From an uncultured Anaerolineae bacterium (GTDB taxonomy: Bacteria > Chloroflexota > Anaerolineae > Aggregatilineales > Phototrophicaceae), in assembly GCA_937995825.1 (NCBI GenBank), contig CALKJO010000005.1:62001-126000 (forward strand): a stretch of 64,000 nucleotides of DNA. The letters run 5' to 3'. Positions 56,020 through 64,000 of this stretch are shown in pieces. The notes beneath the pieces were generated by a model. That model was not told the DNA's origin and did not search any database. It saw only the letters and a list, made by a program, of their open reading frames with translations. Within the stretch, counting starts at the first letter, position 1. Each line of letters starts with the position of its first letter. The translations under genes were made by a program, and so were the position numbers.

Positions 56020-57864
56020 ATGTGTGGCATTGTCGGATATGTCGGGGAGCGTGACGCGACTCCGATCATCATTGATGGTTTGAGCCGGCTTGAGTATCGC
56101 GGCTACGACTCGGCGGGAATCGCCGTGCTTCAGGACGGCGCAGTTCAGCTCCGGCGCGATGTCGGCAAGCTCGCTAACCTGCGCGCCCGGCTCGCGGACA
56201 GCCCCATTAGCGGACAGATTGGCATCGGTCATACCCGTTGGGCGACGCACGGCGCGCCAGCAGAACACAACGCGCATCCGCATATCAGCATGAACGGCGA
56301 TTTTGTCGTCGTGCATAACGGCATCGTCGAGAACTATCTTGAACTGCGCGACGAGCTGCGCGCTGAAGGCGTCGTTTTCAAATCCGAGACTGACACCGAA
56401 GTGATCGTCCACCTGATCGAGCGCTTCGCCAACGACGGCGCGCATCGAGATGTGACGGAAGCGGCGCGCCGAGCCATTACGCAGCTTCGCGGCGCGCACG
56501 CTATCGTCGTCATGAGCCGGTGGCAGCCGGATCGCCTGGTAGCAGTTCGCATCGGGAATGCAGGCGGCGTCGCCATTGGACTGGGCAATCAGGAAAACTT
56601 CATTGCGTCGGACATTCCCGCGATTTTAGAACAGACGCGGCGGATGATCTTTCTGGAAAACCGGCAGATGGCGACAGTCACCGCTCGCAGCGTCAGTGTA
56701 CAGACACTGGACGGAAATCAAGTGACTCCCTCCGTCCACACCATCCCCTGGGACCTGGTGAGCGCGGCAAAAGGCGAATACCGCCACTTCATGCAAAAAG
56801 AAATTTTCGAGCAGGCGCGCAGCATCACCGACACGATTCGCGGACGAGTCGATTTTGAGCATCACACTGTCCAGCTTCCGGAACTCAATCTGACTGAAGA
56901 GGCAGCGCGCAGGATCGACCGCGTGGTGACCGTTGCTTGCGGCACGAGCTATTACAGCGGGCTGGTCGGCAAGTTTTTCATCGAGCATCTCGCTCGGCTG
57001 CGCGTGGAGGTCGATTACGGCAGCGAATATCGCTACCGCGATCCGATCATCGATGATCGTACCGCTGTGCTGGCGATCACGCAGAGCGGCGAAACTGTTG
57101 ATACGCTGGCAGCGATGGAAGAAGCGCGCACCAAAGGCGCGCTGCTCTGGAGCATCGTCAACGCAATCGGATCGCAGGCGATGCGAATGGCGGACGGACA
57201 CATCACCATGAACGCCGGACCGGAGATCGGCGTTGCGTCCACCAAGGCGTTCACCGCCAGCATCGTCGATCAGTACCTGCTCGCGCTCCACCTGGCGCAG
57301 CAGCGCGGAGTCCGAACGCCGGATCACGATCAGCGCGTCCAAGACGCGGCGCGGCTGCCCGATCTGGTCGGTCGGACGCTCGAACGCTCTGAGCAGGTCG
57401 AGGAGCTGGCGGGTTTACTGCATCATTACACGAATTTCCTCTATCTTGGGCGCGGGATCAACTACCCCATCGCGCTTGAGGGCGCGCTCAAGCTGAAGGA
57501 AATCAGCTATATCCATGCTGAGGGCTATCCGGCGGGCGAGATGAAGCACGGACCCATCGCGCTGATCGACGAGTCGATGCCGGTGCTGGCAATCGCGCTC
57601 AAAGATTCGGTCTATGAGAAGATGATCAGCCAGATCGAGCAGGCGAAAGCGCGCAGCGCCGTTGTGATCGCCATCGCCACCGACGGCGACTCGTTCATCG
57701 CCAGCAAAGCCGATCATGTGCTGTATGTGCCGGAGACGCCGGAGCTGCTGTCTCCGGTGATCGCGGTGCTGCCGCTGCAAATGCTGGCGTATTACGTGGC
57801 AGTGCGGCGCGGCGCGGATGTGGATCAGCCGCGCCATCTGGCAAAAAGCGTCACGGTGGAATAA
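56020..57864 (+). CDS. glmS: Glutamine--fructose-6-phosphate aminotransferase
   Basis: 614 aa, full length. Starts MCGIVGYVGE, so Cys2 becomes the N-terminal nucleophile of the glutaminase domain; GLSRLEYRGYDSAGIAV, TRWATHGAPAEHNAHPH and HNGIVENYLELRD follow. Two SIS domains: ACGTSYYSGLVGKFFIEHLA with ITQSGETVDTLAAMEEA, and FLYLGRGINYPIALEGALKL with HGPIALIDE. It makes glucosamine 6-phosphate for peptidoglycan. It ends at a shared bidirectional terminator. No glmS ribozyme-like leader is possible in the 18-nt gap upstream. Confidence 0.97.
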   Translation: MCGIVGYVGERDATPIIIDGLSRLEYRGYDSAGIAVLQDGAVQLRRDVGKLANLRARLADSPISGQIGIGHTRWATHGAPAEHNAHPHISMNGDFVVVHNGIVENYLELRDELRAEGVVFKSETDTEVIVHLIERFANDGAHRDVTEAARRAITQLRGAHAIVVMSRWQPDRLVAVRIGNAGGVAIGLGNQENFIASDIPAILEQTRRMIFLENRQMATVTARSVSVQTLDGNQVTPSVHTIPWDLVSAAKGEYRHFMQKEIFEQARSITDTIRGRVDFEHHTVQLPELNLTEEAARRIDRVVTVACGTSYYSGLVGKFFIEHLARLRVEVDYGSEYRYRDPIIDDRTAVLAITQSGETVDTLAAMEEARTKGALLWSIVNAIGSQAMRMADGHITMNAGPEIGVASTKAFTASIVDQYLLALHLAQQRGVRTPDHDQRVQDAARLPDLVGRTLERSEQVEELAGLLHHYTNFLYLGRGINYPIALEGALKLKEISYIHAEGYPAGEMKHGPIALIDESMPVLAIALKDSVYEKMISQIEQAKARSAVVIAIATDGDSFIASKADHVLYVPETPELLSPVIAVLPLQMLAYYVAVRRGADVDQPRHLAKSVTVE

Positions 57865-57870
57865 AACGAA

Positions 57871-57903
57871 AGGGAGGGCAAGCGTGTTCTGCCCTCCCTC
57901 TTT
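57871..57903. terminator. Bidirectional intrinsic terminator between glmS and the nuclease
   Basis: AGGGAGGGCA and TGCCCTCCCT form ten perfect pairs with a 9-nt loop. T runs follow on both strands (CTTTACG on plus, TTTCGTTTTATT on minus). It separates two convergent genes. Confidence 0.85.
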
Positions 57904-57916
57904 ACGATTGTCCCGC

Positions 57917-59554
57917 TTACTCAGTCACAGAGCCTTCAGCGCTGCTCGACTCGGTCTCCTGCTCCGCCTCAGGCTGGATCAGCAGCGGAATCTCAGCCGG
58001 AGCGCTTTCTGGCGCATATGGCACGACGACCGGCGGCACAGTCACTGGTTCTACGGCTGGCTTCACTTCCGGGATGCTCAGCGGCATGATCGATCCTGGC
58101 TCATAGCACTCCACGCCTGCCACAATCAGCGTTGGACGCGCCTGAACACTGACATTATCCAGCCGGTAGACACCCGCGCCGCCAGTGGACGCATAGACGG
58201 AGAAGGTCGCGTTTGTCCAGGCGTCAGTGACATAGGCGCGCATGAGATACGTTCCCAGCGGGGCATTCGGCGGCAGCCAGAATGAGCAGACCGCCAGATC
58301 GCTGAAATCGGCATCGTGCGCGATGATCGTGATGCGCTTGCGCATAGCGTTTCCGTTCCCAATGTCGAACATTGCCTCAACCGGCGTGTTCACAGGGGCG
58401 GAAGTGTTGGTGTATTGGGCGACCAGCGCGCTTTCCGCCGTCAGCAGGCGCGAGAACTCGAAAACGCCGCCGCTCACCTGCCATTGAATACCGCTGAGGG
58501 AAGGCGTCGCCCACGTGAACCAGGGCGCAATCGTCGCGGCGGCAAAATCGCCGTTGACGATCAGACTGCCGCTGTCCGCGCCGACGCCGGGCGCGGGCGC
58601 GTTCGGATCGATGCAGAGCGTCTGCCCAACATTGGCTGCGCCATCGCTGTTCAGCACCACATTGTCAATCTGGTAGCCATTCTGACCGTCATTGGACGCT
58701 GCGTAGAACGACACGCTGACGTTCGTCCAGGCTTCAGTTGTATAGGTGCGCATCTGATAGGTCTGCGCCGCCTGCATCGGAGCCAGCCAGAACGAACACA
58801 CCATCAGATCGCTGAAGTCGCTGTCGTGCAGCAGCACGGTCAGACGTTTACGCACCATGCTCAGGTTGGCAGCTTCGAAGCGCAGATTGAGCGGCGCATT
58901 CAGAGCCAGGCTCGCGCCGGTGTTCTGGAAGATGACCGCCTGCGTCGCGTTCACTTGGCGATAGAACTCCAGCTTGCCGCCGTTGATCGTGTAGACAATC
59001 GAGTTGGCATTTGGCGCGCCAAATGCCGCCCAATTCCCATTCGGATTCGTGCTGATCGGCGAGTCGAATGTGCCATTGCTGACCAGGTTCGGCGGCGCGA
59101 GATTCAGTCCAATGACCTGCGGATCGTGATCGGATGAGCGGAACGGCGTCCCCTGATTGAGCGCCTGCTGCGCGGGCGACTTGAATTCCACATTGTAATC
59201 CAGCACTCGCGGCTCATCAGTATTGATATGCCAATCCGCTGCGCCGGTCACCTGCGGAGCCAGACTTGCCGTCGCCAGCACATGATCAAGCGAGCCGGAC
59301 TGCCCAAAGAAGACATACGAGTAGCTGAGCGGATTGGGGTTCAGATGGATGAAGCCCGCATTCACCAGCACATCGATAGGGTCTTCGCGCAGATACGAGT
59401 TCAGATCGCCGATGATCAGCACATCCGGATCGCCGCTGGTGGGGATCACAACGGTGTTGATGAATGTCACCAGCCGCTGTGCCTGCTGAATGCGCAGCGC
59501 ATTGAAGCAGCTTTGACCATCGCCCTGATCGAGATTGGCTCCGGTCGCGCCGCT
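57917..59554 (-). CDS. 3' part of the ExeM/NucH-like secreted nuclease, after the in-frame TGA
   Basis: Same reading frame as the upstream part; the two are joined by one TGA at 59557-59555, and no ribosome site or proper start follows it. It contains the rest of the endonuclease domain: DQGDGQSCFNALRIQQAQRL, VLIIGDLNSYLREDPID and the SSDHDPQV end motif. Then come two repeated modules of about 150 residues (e.g. MVRKRLTVLLHDSDFSDLMV and AMRKRITIIAHDADFSDLAV, each followed by VCSFWL or the like) and a Pro/Glu-rich tail. The catalytic GDLN and SDHDP lie here, so the 5' part alone cannot be active. Confidence 0.75.
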   Translation of the reverse strand, partial: SGATGANLDQGDGQSCFNALRIQQAQRLVTFINTVVIPTSGDPDVLIIGDLNSYLREDPIDVLVNAGFIHLNPNPLSYSYVFFGQSGSLDHVLATASLAPQVTGAADWHINTDEPRVLDYNVEFKSPAQQALNQGTPFRSSDHDPQVIGLNLAPPNLVSNGTFDSPISTNPNGNWAAFGAPNANSIVYTINGGKLEFYRQVNATQAVIFQNTGASLALNAPLNLRFEAANLSMVRKRLTVLLHDSDFSDLMVCSFWLAPMQAAQTYQMRTYTTEAWTNVSVSFYAASNDGQNGYQIDNVVLNSDGAANVGQTLCIDPNAPAPGVGADSGSLIVNGDFAAATIAPWFTWATPSLSGIQWQVSGGVFEFSRLLTAESALVAQYTNTSAPVNTPVEAMFDIGNGNAMRKRITIIAHDADFSDLAVCSFWLPPNAPLGTYLMRAYVTDAWTNATFSVYASTGGAGVYRLDNVSVQARPTLIVAGVECYEPGSIMPLSIPEVKPAVEPVTVPPVVVPYAPESAPAEIPLLIQPEAEQETESSSAEGSVTE

Positions 59555-59557
59555 TCA
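59555..59557 (-). other. In-frame TGA inside the secreted nuclease gene
   Basis: Codon 728 of a 1,273-position frame. The context reads HFKSKS, TGA, SGATGANLDQGDGQSCF. Members of this family usually have Cys or Gly/Ser with Cys at this spot, so TGC to TGA is the simplest change. It could be a real nonsense mutation, a sequence error, stop-codon read-through or selenocysteine. A possible weak stem lies 8 nt downstream (GACC pairs with GGUC) but it is not a convincing SECIS. Confidence 0.7.
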
Positions 59558-61738
59558 GCTCTTCGATTTGAAGTGGTTGACGATGGCAGTGAAAACCTGA
59601 TTGGTGCTGTTCTGGCGGAAAGTCTGTGCCAGCGGCGGACGGCTGAAGACGGGATCGAGATCGGTCATGAACGCGCCCACTGGTGTCACGGTCGCAGGTT
59701 TGTAGACGAACGCAACCGTGATCGCGTCCGTGCCGAGAACGCCGGTATCGATATAGGCGTAAGTCCCTGCGCCAGCGATGTTGTTTAGCCCATTCACCAG
59801 GTCTTGAATGGCGCTGGTGGGTCCGCTGGGATCATTTTCCATCTCGATCAAGCCAACAACATCGGCATTGAGCGCAACGATGGCGGCGATGATCTTGTCG
59901 CGCTGACGTTCGAACTCCTCAAGTGTATTCGCGCCGCGCGGAGTTGGGAAGCCGCCGCCTAAGCCATCGCCGTTGAAATAGTTCAGGACATTGAAGCTGG
60001 CAACGCGCAGCGTCCCGCCTACGTTCGGCGGCATCGCGGAGCGCGGATTGGCGCGCACGAAGTTCGGATCGTTCACTGGCTGAATGCGATATGTATTGAA
60101 GCCATAGCCGAGGACGCCCGTCAATCCGGTCACGCTGTCACCAACGCGCAGCGTGGGTTCATCGAAGAGATACGGGGTTGGATCAGGATTCTGAATGCTC
60201 AGACCATCATCAAGGATGATGCGGTTGAGATCGTTTGCCGCCTGCTGGGCGTTGGCAGGCGCACCCGGTTCAACCACGTTGGTCGGGATGTACAAGCGTC
60301 CGCCGGACGACAGCACCGCCTCGCCGAAGCGTCCGAGGTTGAAGACCTCGGTCACCGTGAGCGTCTGTGACATCGTGATGAGCATCCCCTCATAGCGCTC
60401 GGCGAACGCCGCGCTTGCGAAAGGCAGCGTGACCTCGGTCGGGGTGACAACAGCGGTCTCTCCGCAGTTGATCACCTGAGTCGCATTGACCTGAGTCTGA
60501 TTAAATGACTCAGTTACCGTGCCGGTGACGCGCACCCGCTGACCGACGCGGACATCTGCCAGCAGCGGCGCGGGGTCGAAGACAAAAATACCATCGGATG
60601 TGAGCGGATTGCCATCGCCGGCAGGGTCTTGCAGGTAGAAGCCGTCGAGTTCGCGCTCAAACTGATAGTCGCCGACAACAACGCCCTCAACTGTGAAACT
60701 GCCAGGCGCGCCAAAGTTCGCGCCGTTTTCTTGAAGCGTGTAGATCGGGGTGAACGCGCCAGTGCAGATCGCGCCTGATGCAATCGTGAAGGTAAAGCTG
60801 AAATTCGCCGCCATATTATTCGGCGCGCCGTCCTGATCGGCGATTTGCGCTGCAATCAGGGTAACTGTGCAGTTCTCTCCGGCGGTGAAGTCCGGCGCTG
60901 GCAAAAGCGCAAACGTCGTGCTGCCACCTGTCACGGAGGCGGTGTGCGCGCCGCTGCTGGTGCAGACGATGGTGAACCAATCACCCGTAACCGTCACTGG
61001 TTCGCTGAAGGTGATCGCAATGGACTGATTCGGGGCAACGTTGACAGCGCTGTTCGCAGGCGCAGTGCTGACCACCGACGGCGGCACATCACATGGGTTG
61101 GCAGCTTTTGGCGACGGCACGCCCGTCAGCCACCCGATGGTGTTGCGCTGACCGCCCTGCCCGTTCGGACACCGGCTGATGCTGTCATTTGCGCTGTTTC
61201 CATTAGCGCTCTCATTGACCTGAGGCTGTCCAGGATTGAGCAGCACCAGCAGACCGGGATCATCGGGATCGTCTGTGTCGTAAACGATAGCGTCAACCAG
61301 GTTAACCGTCGTCACTGGTGTGTTCACCGGGAAGTCAGCCGCATTTCCGATATAAAGCGCGACCGCATCCTGCCCGTTTTGGAGCGTGTTGTTGTTGATG
61401 ACAATGTCAACACCAGGCACAGCAGCGTTGCCAATTAGAAAATAACCGTTGGCATCGGTGCTGAAGCCATCCAGGTCAATTGACGTAAAGGGCGAAAGCG
61501 CGTAGGAAAGATCGTTGGAGCCGTTATAGGCGACCAGCACCAGCCCGTCAAGCGGGGTATTGCCGACGCCGCCGTCATACAGTTCGATAAATTCCAGTGT
61601 ATCCGTGCCGGGGGTATCCGAGTCAAGTTCGTTGATGACAATGAAGTCCGCTGGGGGCTGCGCCGATACGCTGAACCCCAGACTGACGAGGAACCACAGC
61701 GCGATCAAACTCCCCAAAAGTGACACCGTTCGTCTCAT
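59558..61738 (-). CDS. ExeM/NucH-like secreted nuclease, 5' part before the in-frame TGA
   Basis: 727 codons before the TGA. Signal peptide (LIALWFLVSLGFSVSA), lamin-tail domain (about 33-165, DFIVINELDSDTPGTDTLEF), a Big_5-type Ig domain (about 217-320, PPSVVSTAPANSAVNVAPNQ), an OB-type nucleic-acid domain (about 330-455, SFTVEGVVVGDYQFERELDG), then the endonuclease/exonuclease/phosphatase domain from about 590 (VASFNVLNYFNGDG, VVGLIEMEND, IVNHFKSKS). Extracellular DNase of the ExeM/NucH type, degrading DNA for food or biofilm turnover. If the TGA is a true stop, the gene is broken. Confidence 0.85.
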
Positions 61739-61856
61739 GCTTGCCCTCCAGAGCAGCAGTTACCATCGAAACTATGATAACCGCCAATGGGGATCGGGCA
61801 ACGAACAAATGGGCGTTTTCGACAAACGTTAAGCAAATGATCAACCAACCATAAAT

Positions 61857-61888
61857 AAACAGCAGGAAGCATGTGCCTCCTGCTGTTT
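61857..61888 (-). terminator. Intrinsic terminator of the Bax-inhibitor-1 family gene
   Basis: AAACAGCAGGA and TCCTGCTGTTT, 11 perfect pairs with a 10-nt loop, followed on the minus strand by ATTTATGG. It lies 34 nt after the stop codon and separates it from the nuclease gene. Confidence 0.8.
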
Positions 61889-61921
61889 GAAATCGCCGAG
61901 GAAAAGAAGGGCGCGTGAAGC

Positions 61922-62647
61922 TTACTCGCTGCTTCCGCCCATCAGCTGAAGCAGAAAGATGAAGATGTTGATGAAGTTGATGTACAGACCGAGCGCGCCG
62001 AAAATCGCATACTTGGCGATCAGCGTGCCATCCGCCTGAAGCTCCGGAGTCGCCGCCATGCGCTTGATGTTCTGGGTGTCATACGCGGTCAGCCCCATGA
62101 ACAGGATTACGCCGACGATGCTGATGATGAACTGAAGGAAGCTGGAGCCGATCAGCAGGTTGATGAAGATGGCGATGAACAGCCCGATCAGCGCCATCAT
62201 GAAGATGCCGCGAAACTGGGTCAGATCAATGTTGGTGATGAAGCCGACCATCGTCATCGCGCCGAACAGCACTGCCGCCGTCCCGAACGCCACCGCAATC
62301 GAGCCGAGGCTGAAGACCAAGAAGATCAGCGAAAGCGAAAAGCCCAGCAGACCGGCATACACCATGAACATGAGCGCCGCCATGCCGGGGCTAAGGCGCT
62401 GAATCATGGCGCTAATCGCGATCACCAGCCCGATCTGGACGACGAAAGCCAAAATGCCGACAAGGGGGTTAACAGCGAGCTGAACGAGCGCCGGCGTGCT
62501 GGCTGTGATGGTCGCGGTGAAGGTGGTGGTCAGCAAGCCAATGAACATCCATGCATAGACCCACTTAAAAAGCGGGCGCGCCTGCTCGTAGCTAAGCGTC
62601 GAGACATCGCGTGTTTTATCAAACAGGGATGGCGTTGACAATGCCAT
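61922..62647 (-). CDS. Bax-inhibitor-1/YccA-family membrane protein
   Basis: 241 aa, seven hydrophobic segments over residues about 25-235. The family signature region GVILFMGLTAYDTQNIKRMA and YAIFGALGLYINFINIFIFL close to the C-terminus are typical. Bacterial relatives form pH-sensitive Ca2+ leak channels (YetJ) or modulate FtsH (YccA). AAGGAG lies about 10 nt before the ATG. It is transcribed alone, ending at a strong terminator. Confidence 0.92.
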   Translation of the reverse strand: MALSTPSLFDKTRDVSTLSYEQARPLFKWVYAWMFIGLLTTTFTATITASTPALVQLAVNPLVGILAFVVQIGLVIAISAMIQRLSPGMAALMFMVYAGLLGFSLSLIFLVFSLGSIAVAFGTAAVLFGAMTMVGFITNIDLTQFRGIFMMALIGLFIAIFINLLIGSSFLQFIISIVGVILFMGLTAYDTQNIKRMAATPELQADGTLIAKYAIFGALGLYINFINIFIFLLQLMGGSSE

Positions 62648-62752
62648 GGCGTCTTCACTCCTTTACACATACTTTTACATAATTACACTATAACCTTAGG
62701 AAAGTAAGCTGAGATACCCACTTTTTAGGGGGTTATGCTCATTTGGATGAGA

Positions 62753-62788
62753 AAAATGGGGCGAAATTCTCATTTTTCACCCCATTTT
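62753..62788 (-). terminator. Intrinsic terminator of the aminotransferase gene
   Basis: AAAATGGGG (62753-62761) pairs with CCCCATTTT (62780-62788); the minus strand ends in TTTTTCTC. It lies just after the aminotransferase stop codon (62795). Loop of 18 nt with a possible inner stem. Confidence 0.75.
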
Positions 62789-62794
62789 GCCGAG

Positions 62795-63994
62795 TTAGAG
62801 CGCGTTCAGCCCTTCAAACAGGCGCGCCACTGCGCCCGACGTGACTTCGGGCGGGAGCGCATAGGAGAAGCGGATCCAATACTTACCCGCGTCTGAGAAA
62901 TAGATGCCAGGCACAACTGCCAGACCGTGATTTTCGCCCAGATGTTTGAGCAGCCCTTCGGAGTCGCCCAGTCCGCCGCGTTCAATGGCAGCAGTGCAGT
63001 CGATGAAGGCATAGTAACCGTCGCCCATGATGAAGGGAAGTTCTTCGCGCAGCAGCACCTCGCGCAGGACGCGGCGGCTCTGACGGCACGGCTCGATGAT
63101 GCCCGCCGCAGCTTTGTCGAAGCCCATTTCATACGCGGCAATCGCAACCGCCTGTGAGAAATACGCCGGAATAACACCGTGTGACGCCTGGCTGGTCAGA
63201 TAATTGATCACCGCTTTGCCAGCCAGTAGATGCGCGCTGCGGACATTCGATGCGCCGAGGCTCTTAGTCAAGCCATCCAGGAAGATCAGGCGGTCGCGTT
63301 CTTCCGGTGTGAAGGCATTGAGGACGGCGTTGATATCGCTCGGACCCGCATCAGTGACCCAATGATAAATCCAGTCGAATAAGACGAACGAGATGCCGGC
63401 TTCAAGCGCCGTTTTCGCCAGCAGGACTTGTTCATCAATTGAGATCGTGCGTCCGGTTGGGTTATCCGGCGAAGTGATCACCAGTCCGGCGATCTTGCGC
63501 CCCTCTTTGGCTGCAACCTCAACGCAGGCATTGATCCCCTCGGGGGTGTAGCGCCAGCCTTCCGCCGGATCGCCAGGCGCAAGCAGCACATTCAGCCCCA
63601 TCCCATACGGACCCCAGTTATAGCTGATCCAGGGGACACGAGAGACGACCAGCAGACTGCCGATCTGCTTCGTACCGAGCGCGATCATCGCCTGATACGC
63701 CTTGTTCAGCCCATCACGCCCACCTTGAACCGCGATGACATTTTCTGTCCCCCAACCGGCTGCGGCGTCGAGATGCCAGTACTGCTCTACCACCGCCTTG
63801 CGAAACTGAACCGTTCCCCAGGGCTGATCGTATGCCGACCCATGTTCAAGCTGAAGCGCGAGCGCGCGCTCATACAACTCACGCGGGACGCCGGGCAGGC
63901 TCGCGCCACCATCACCCTGCGAGGCATCATAAGTGACGGCGTCCGCGCCCATCTTAGTCTTATATGCCTTCAGCGCGTCACGAATGAGAAACAT
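62795..63994 (-). CDS. Class I/II PLP-dependent aminotransferase (5' end may lie beyond the window)
   Basis: 399 aa from ATG 63994. The frame is still open to the window edge, and the protein begins without the usual first 20-30 residues, so an upstream start is possible. Fold type I motifs: YDASQGDGGASLPGVP, VQGGRDGLNKAYQAM, ITSPDNPTGRTISIDE, the PLP lysine in LDGLTKSLGASNVRSAHL, and WIRFSYALPP with the carboxylate-binding Arg. The amino-acid substrate cannot be read. Confidence 0.85.
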   Translation of the reverse strand: MFLIRDALKAYKTKMGADAVTYDASQGDGGASLPGVPRELYERALALQLEHGSAYDQPWGTVQFRKAVVEQYWHLDAAAGWGTENVIAVQGGRDGLNKAYQAMIALGTKQIGSLLVVSRVPWISYNWGPYGMGLNVLLAPGDPAEGWRYTPEGINACVEVAAKEGRKIAGLVITSPDNPTGRTISIDEQVLLAKTALEAGISFVLFDWIYHWVTDAGPSDINAVLNAFTPEERDRLIFLDGLTKSLGASNVRSAHLLAGKAVINYLTSQASHGVIPAYFSQAVAIAAYEMGFDKAAAGIIEPCRQSRRVLREVLLREELPFIMGDGYYAFIDCTAAIERGGLGDSEGLLKHLGENHGLAVVPGIYFSDAGKYWIRFSYALPPEVTSGAVARLFEGLNAL

Positions 63995-64000
63995 TCGCGA

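Noticed and set aside
59470..59557. Selenocysteine explanation for the TGA in the nuclease
   Set aside because: Not accepted as a call: the downstream stem is weak and no SECIS-like loop with GU is seen. Kept as an option in the findings only.

Overview
The window looks like a chromosomal segment of a member of the Chloroflexota, probably near the Anaerolineae. That placement is an inference from gene content, protein style and GC of roughly 55-60 %, because no rRNA or tRNA gene was seen. It is dense housekeeping DNA: about 55 protein genes in tight, often 4-nt-overlapping operons, with no phage, insertion sequence or CRISPR array. Recognisable promoters are of the TTGACA / TATAAT type, which fits the RpoD-type sigma factor encoded here.

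Layout. 1-3.7 kb: 5' part of glutamate synthase (gltB), a PucR-type regulator and a small membrane protein, all on minus. 3.8-4.9 kb: 6-phosphofructokinase (+). 4.9-7.4 kb: three-gene minus operon of unknown function. 7.6-12.9 kb: tightly packed eight-gene minus operon (two GNAT acetyltransferases, AlaX-type tRNA editing protein, three membrane TPR proteins, two small membrane proteins). 13-17.3 kb: large membrane protein, then a TPR / URO-D-family / rsmD operon (+). 17.3-19.3 kb: CCA-adding enzyme and hpt (-). 19.4-28.9 kb: arginine and carbamoyl-phosphate operon argC-argB-HNH-argD-argJ-carA-carB (-), preceded by what looks like a leader-peptide attenuator. 29-32.9 kb: Gld-type ABC exporter operon (+). 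33-38 kb: small membrane proteins, HMCES/YedK, an S1-domain protein and FtsK (+). 38-44 kb: YihY-like protein (-), then rpoD with three followers (-), the last a membrane/GAF protein with a C-terminal putative HTH. 44.4-50.8 kb: psuG, a MurA homologue lacking its catalytic residues, an alpha/beta hydrolase, a membrane-anchored MurF-like ligase, DUF456 and ddl (+). 50.8-57.9 kb: lipoprotein-like PPC protein, GT2 glycosyltransferase, RsuA-family pseudouridine synthase, plsC and glmS (+). 57.9-64 kb: secreted ExeM/NucH-like nuclease interrupted by an in-frame TGA, a Bax-inhibitor-1 family protein and an aminotransferase that reaches the window edge (-).

How the genes work together. The arg operon supplies arginine from glutamate plus carbamoyl phosphate, with gltB supplying the glutamate nearby. 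glmS, the MurA homologue, the MurF-like ligase and ddl all feed cell-wall precursor synthesis. RsmD, PsuG, the pseudouridine synthase, CCA, AlaX and S1 concern RNA and translation.

Points most worth a second look: (1) the argC leader, with a ribosome-binding site, a 28-codon ORF containing Arg-Arg, competing pairings and an intrinsic terminator; (2) the secreted nuclease with one in-frame TGA at a probable cysteine position; (3) the MurA-like protein without the catalytic Lys and Cys loop, next to a membrane-anchored Mur ligase; (4) the uncharacterised three-gene operon at 4.9-7.4 kb; (5) the membrane/GAF/HTH protein in the rpoD operon.
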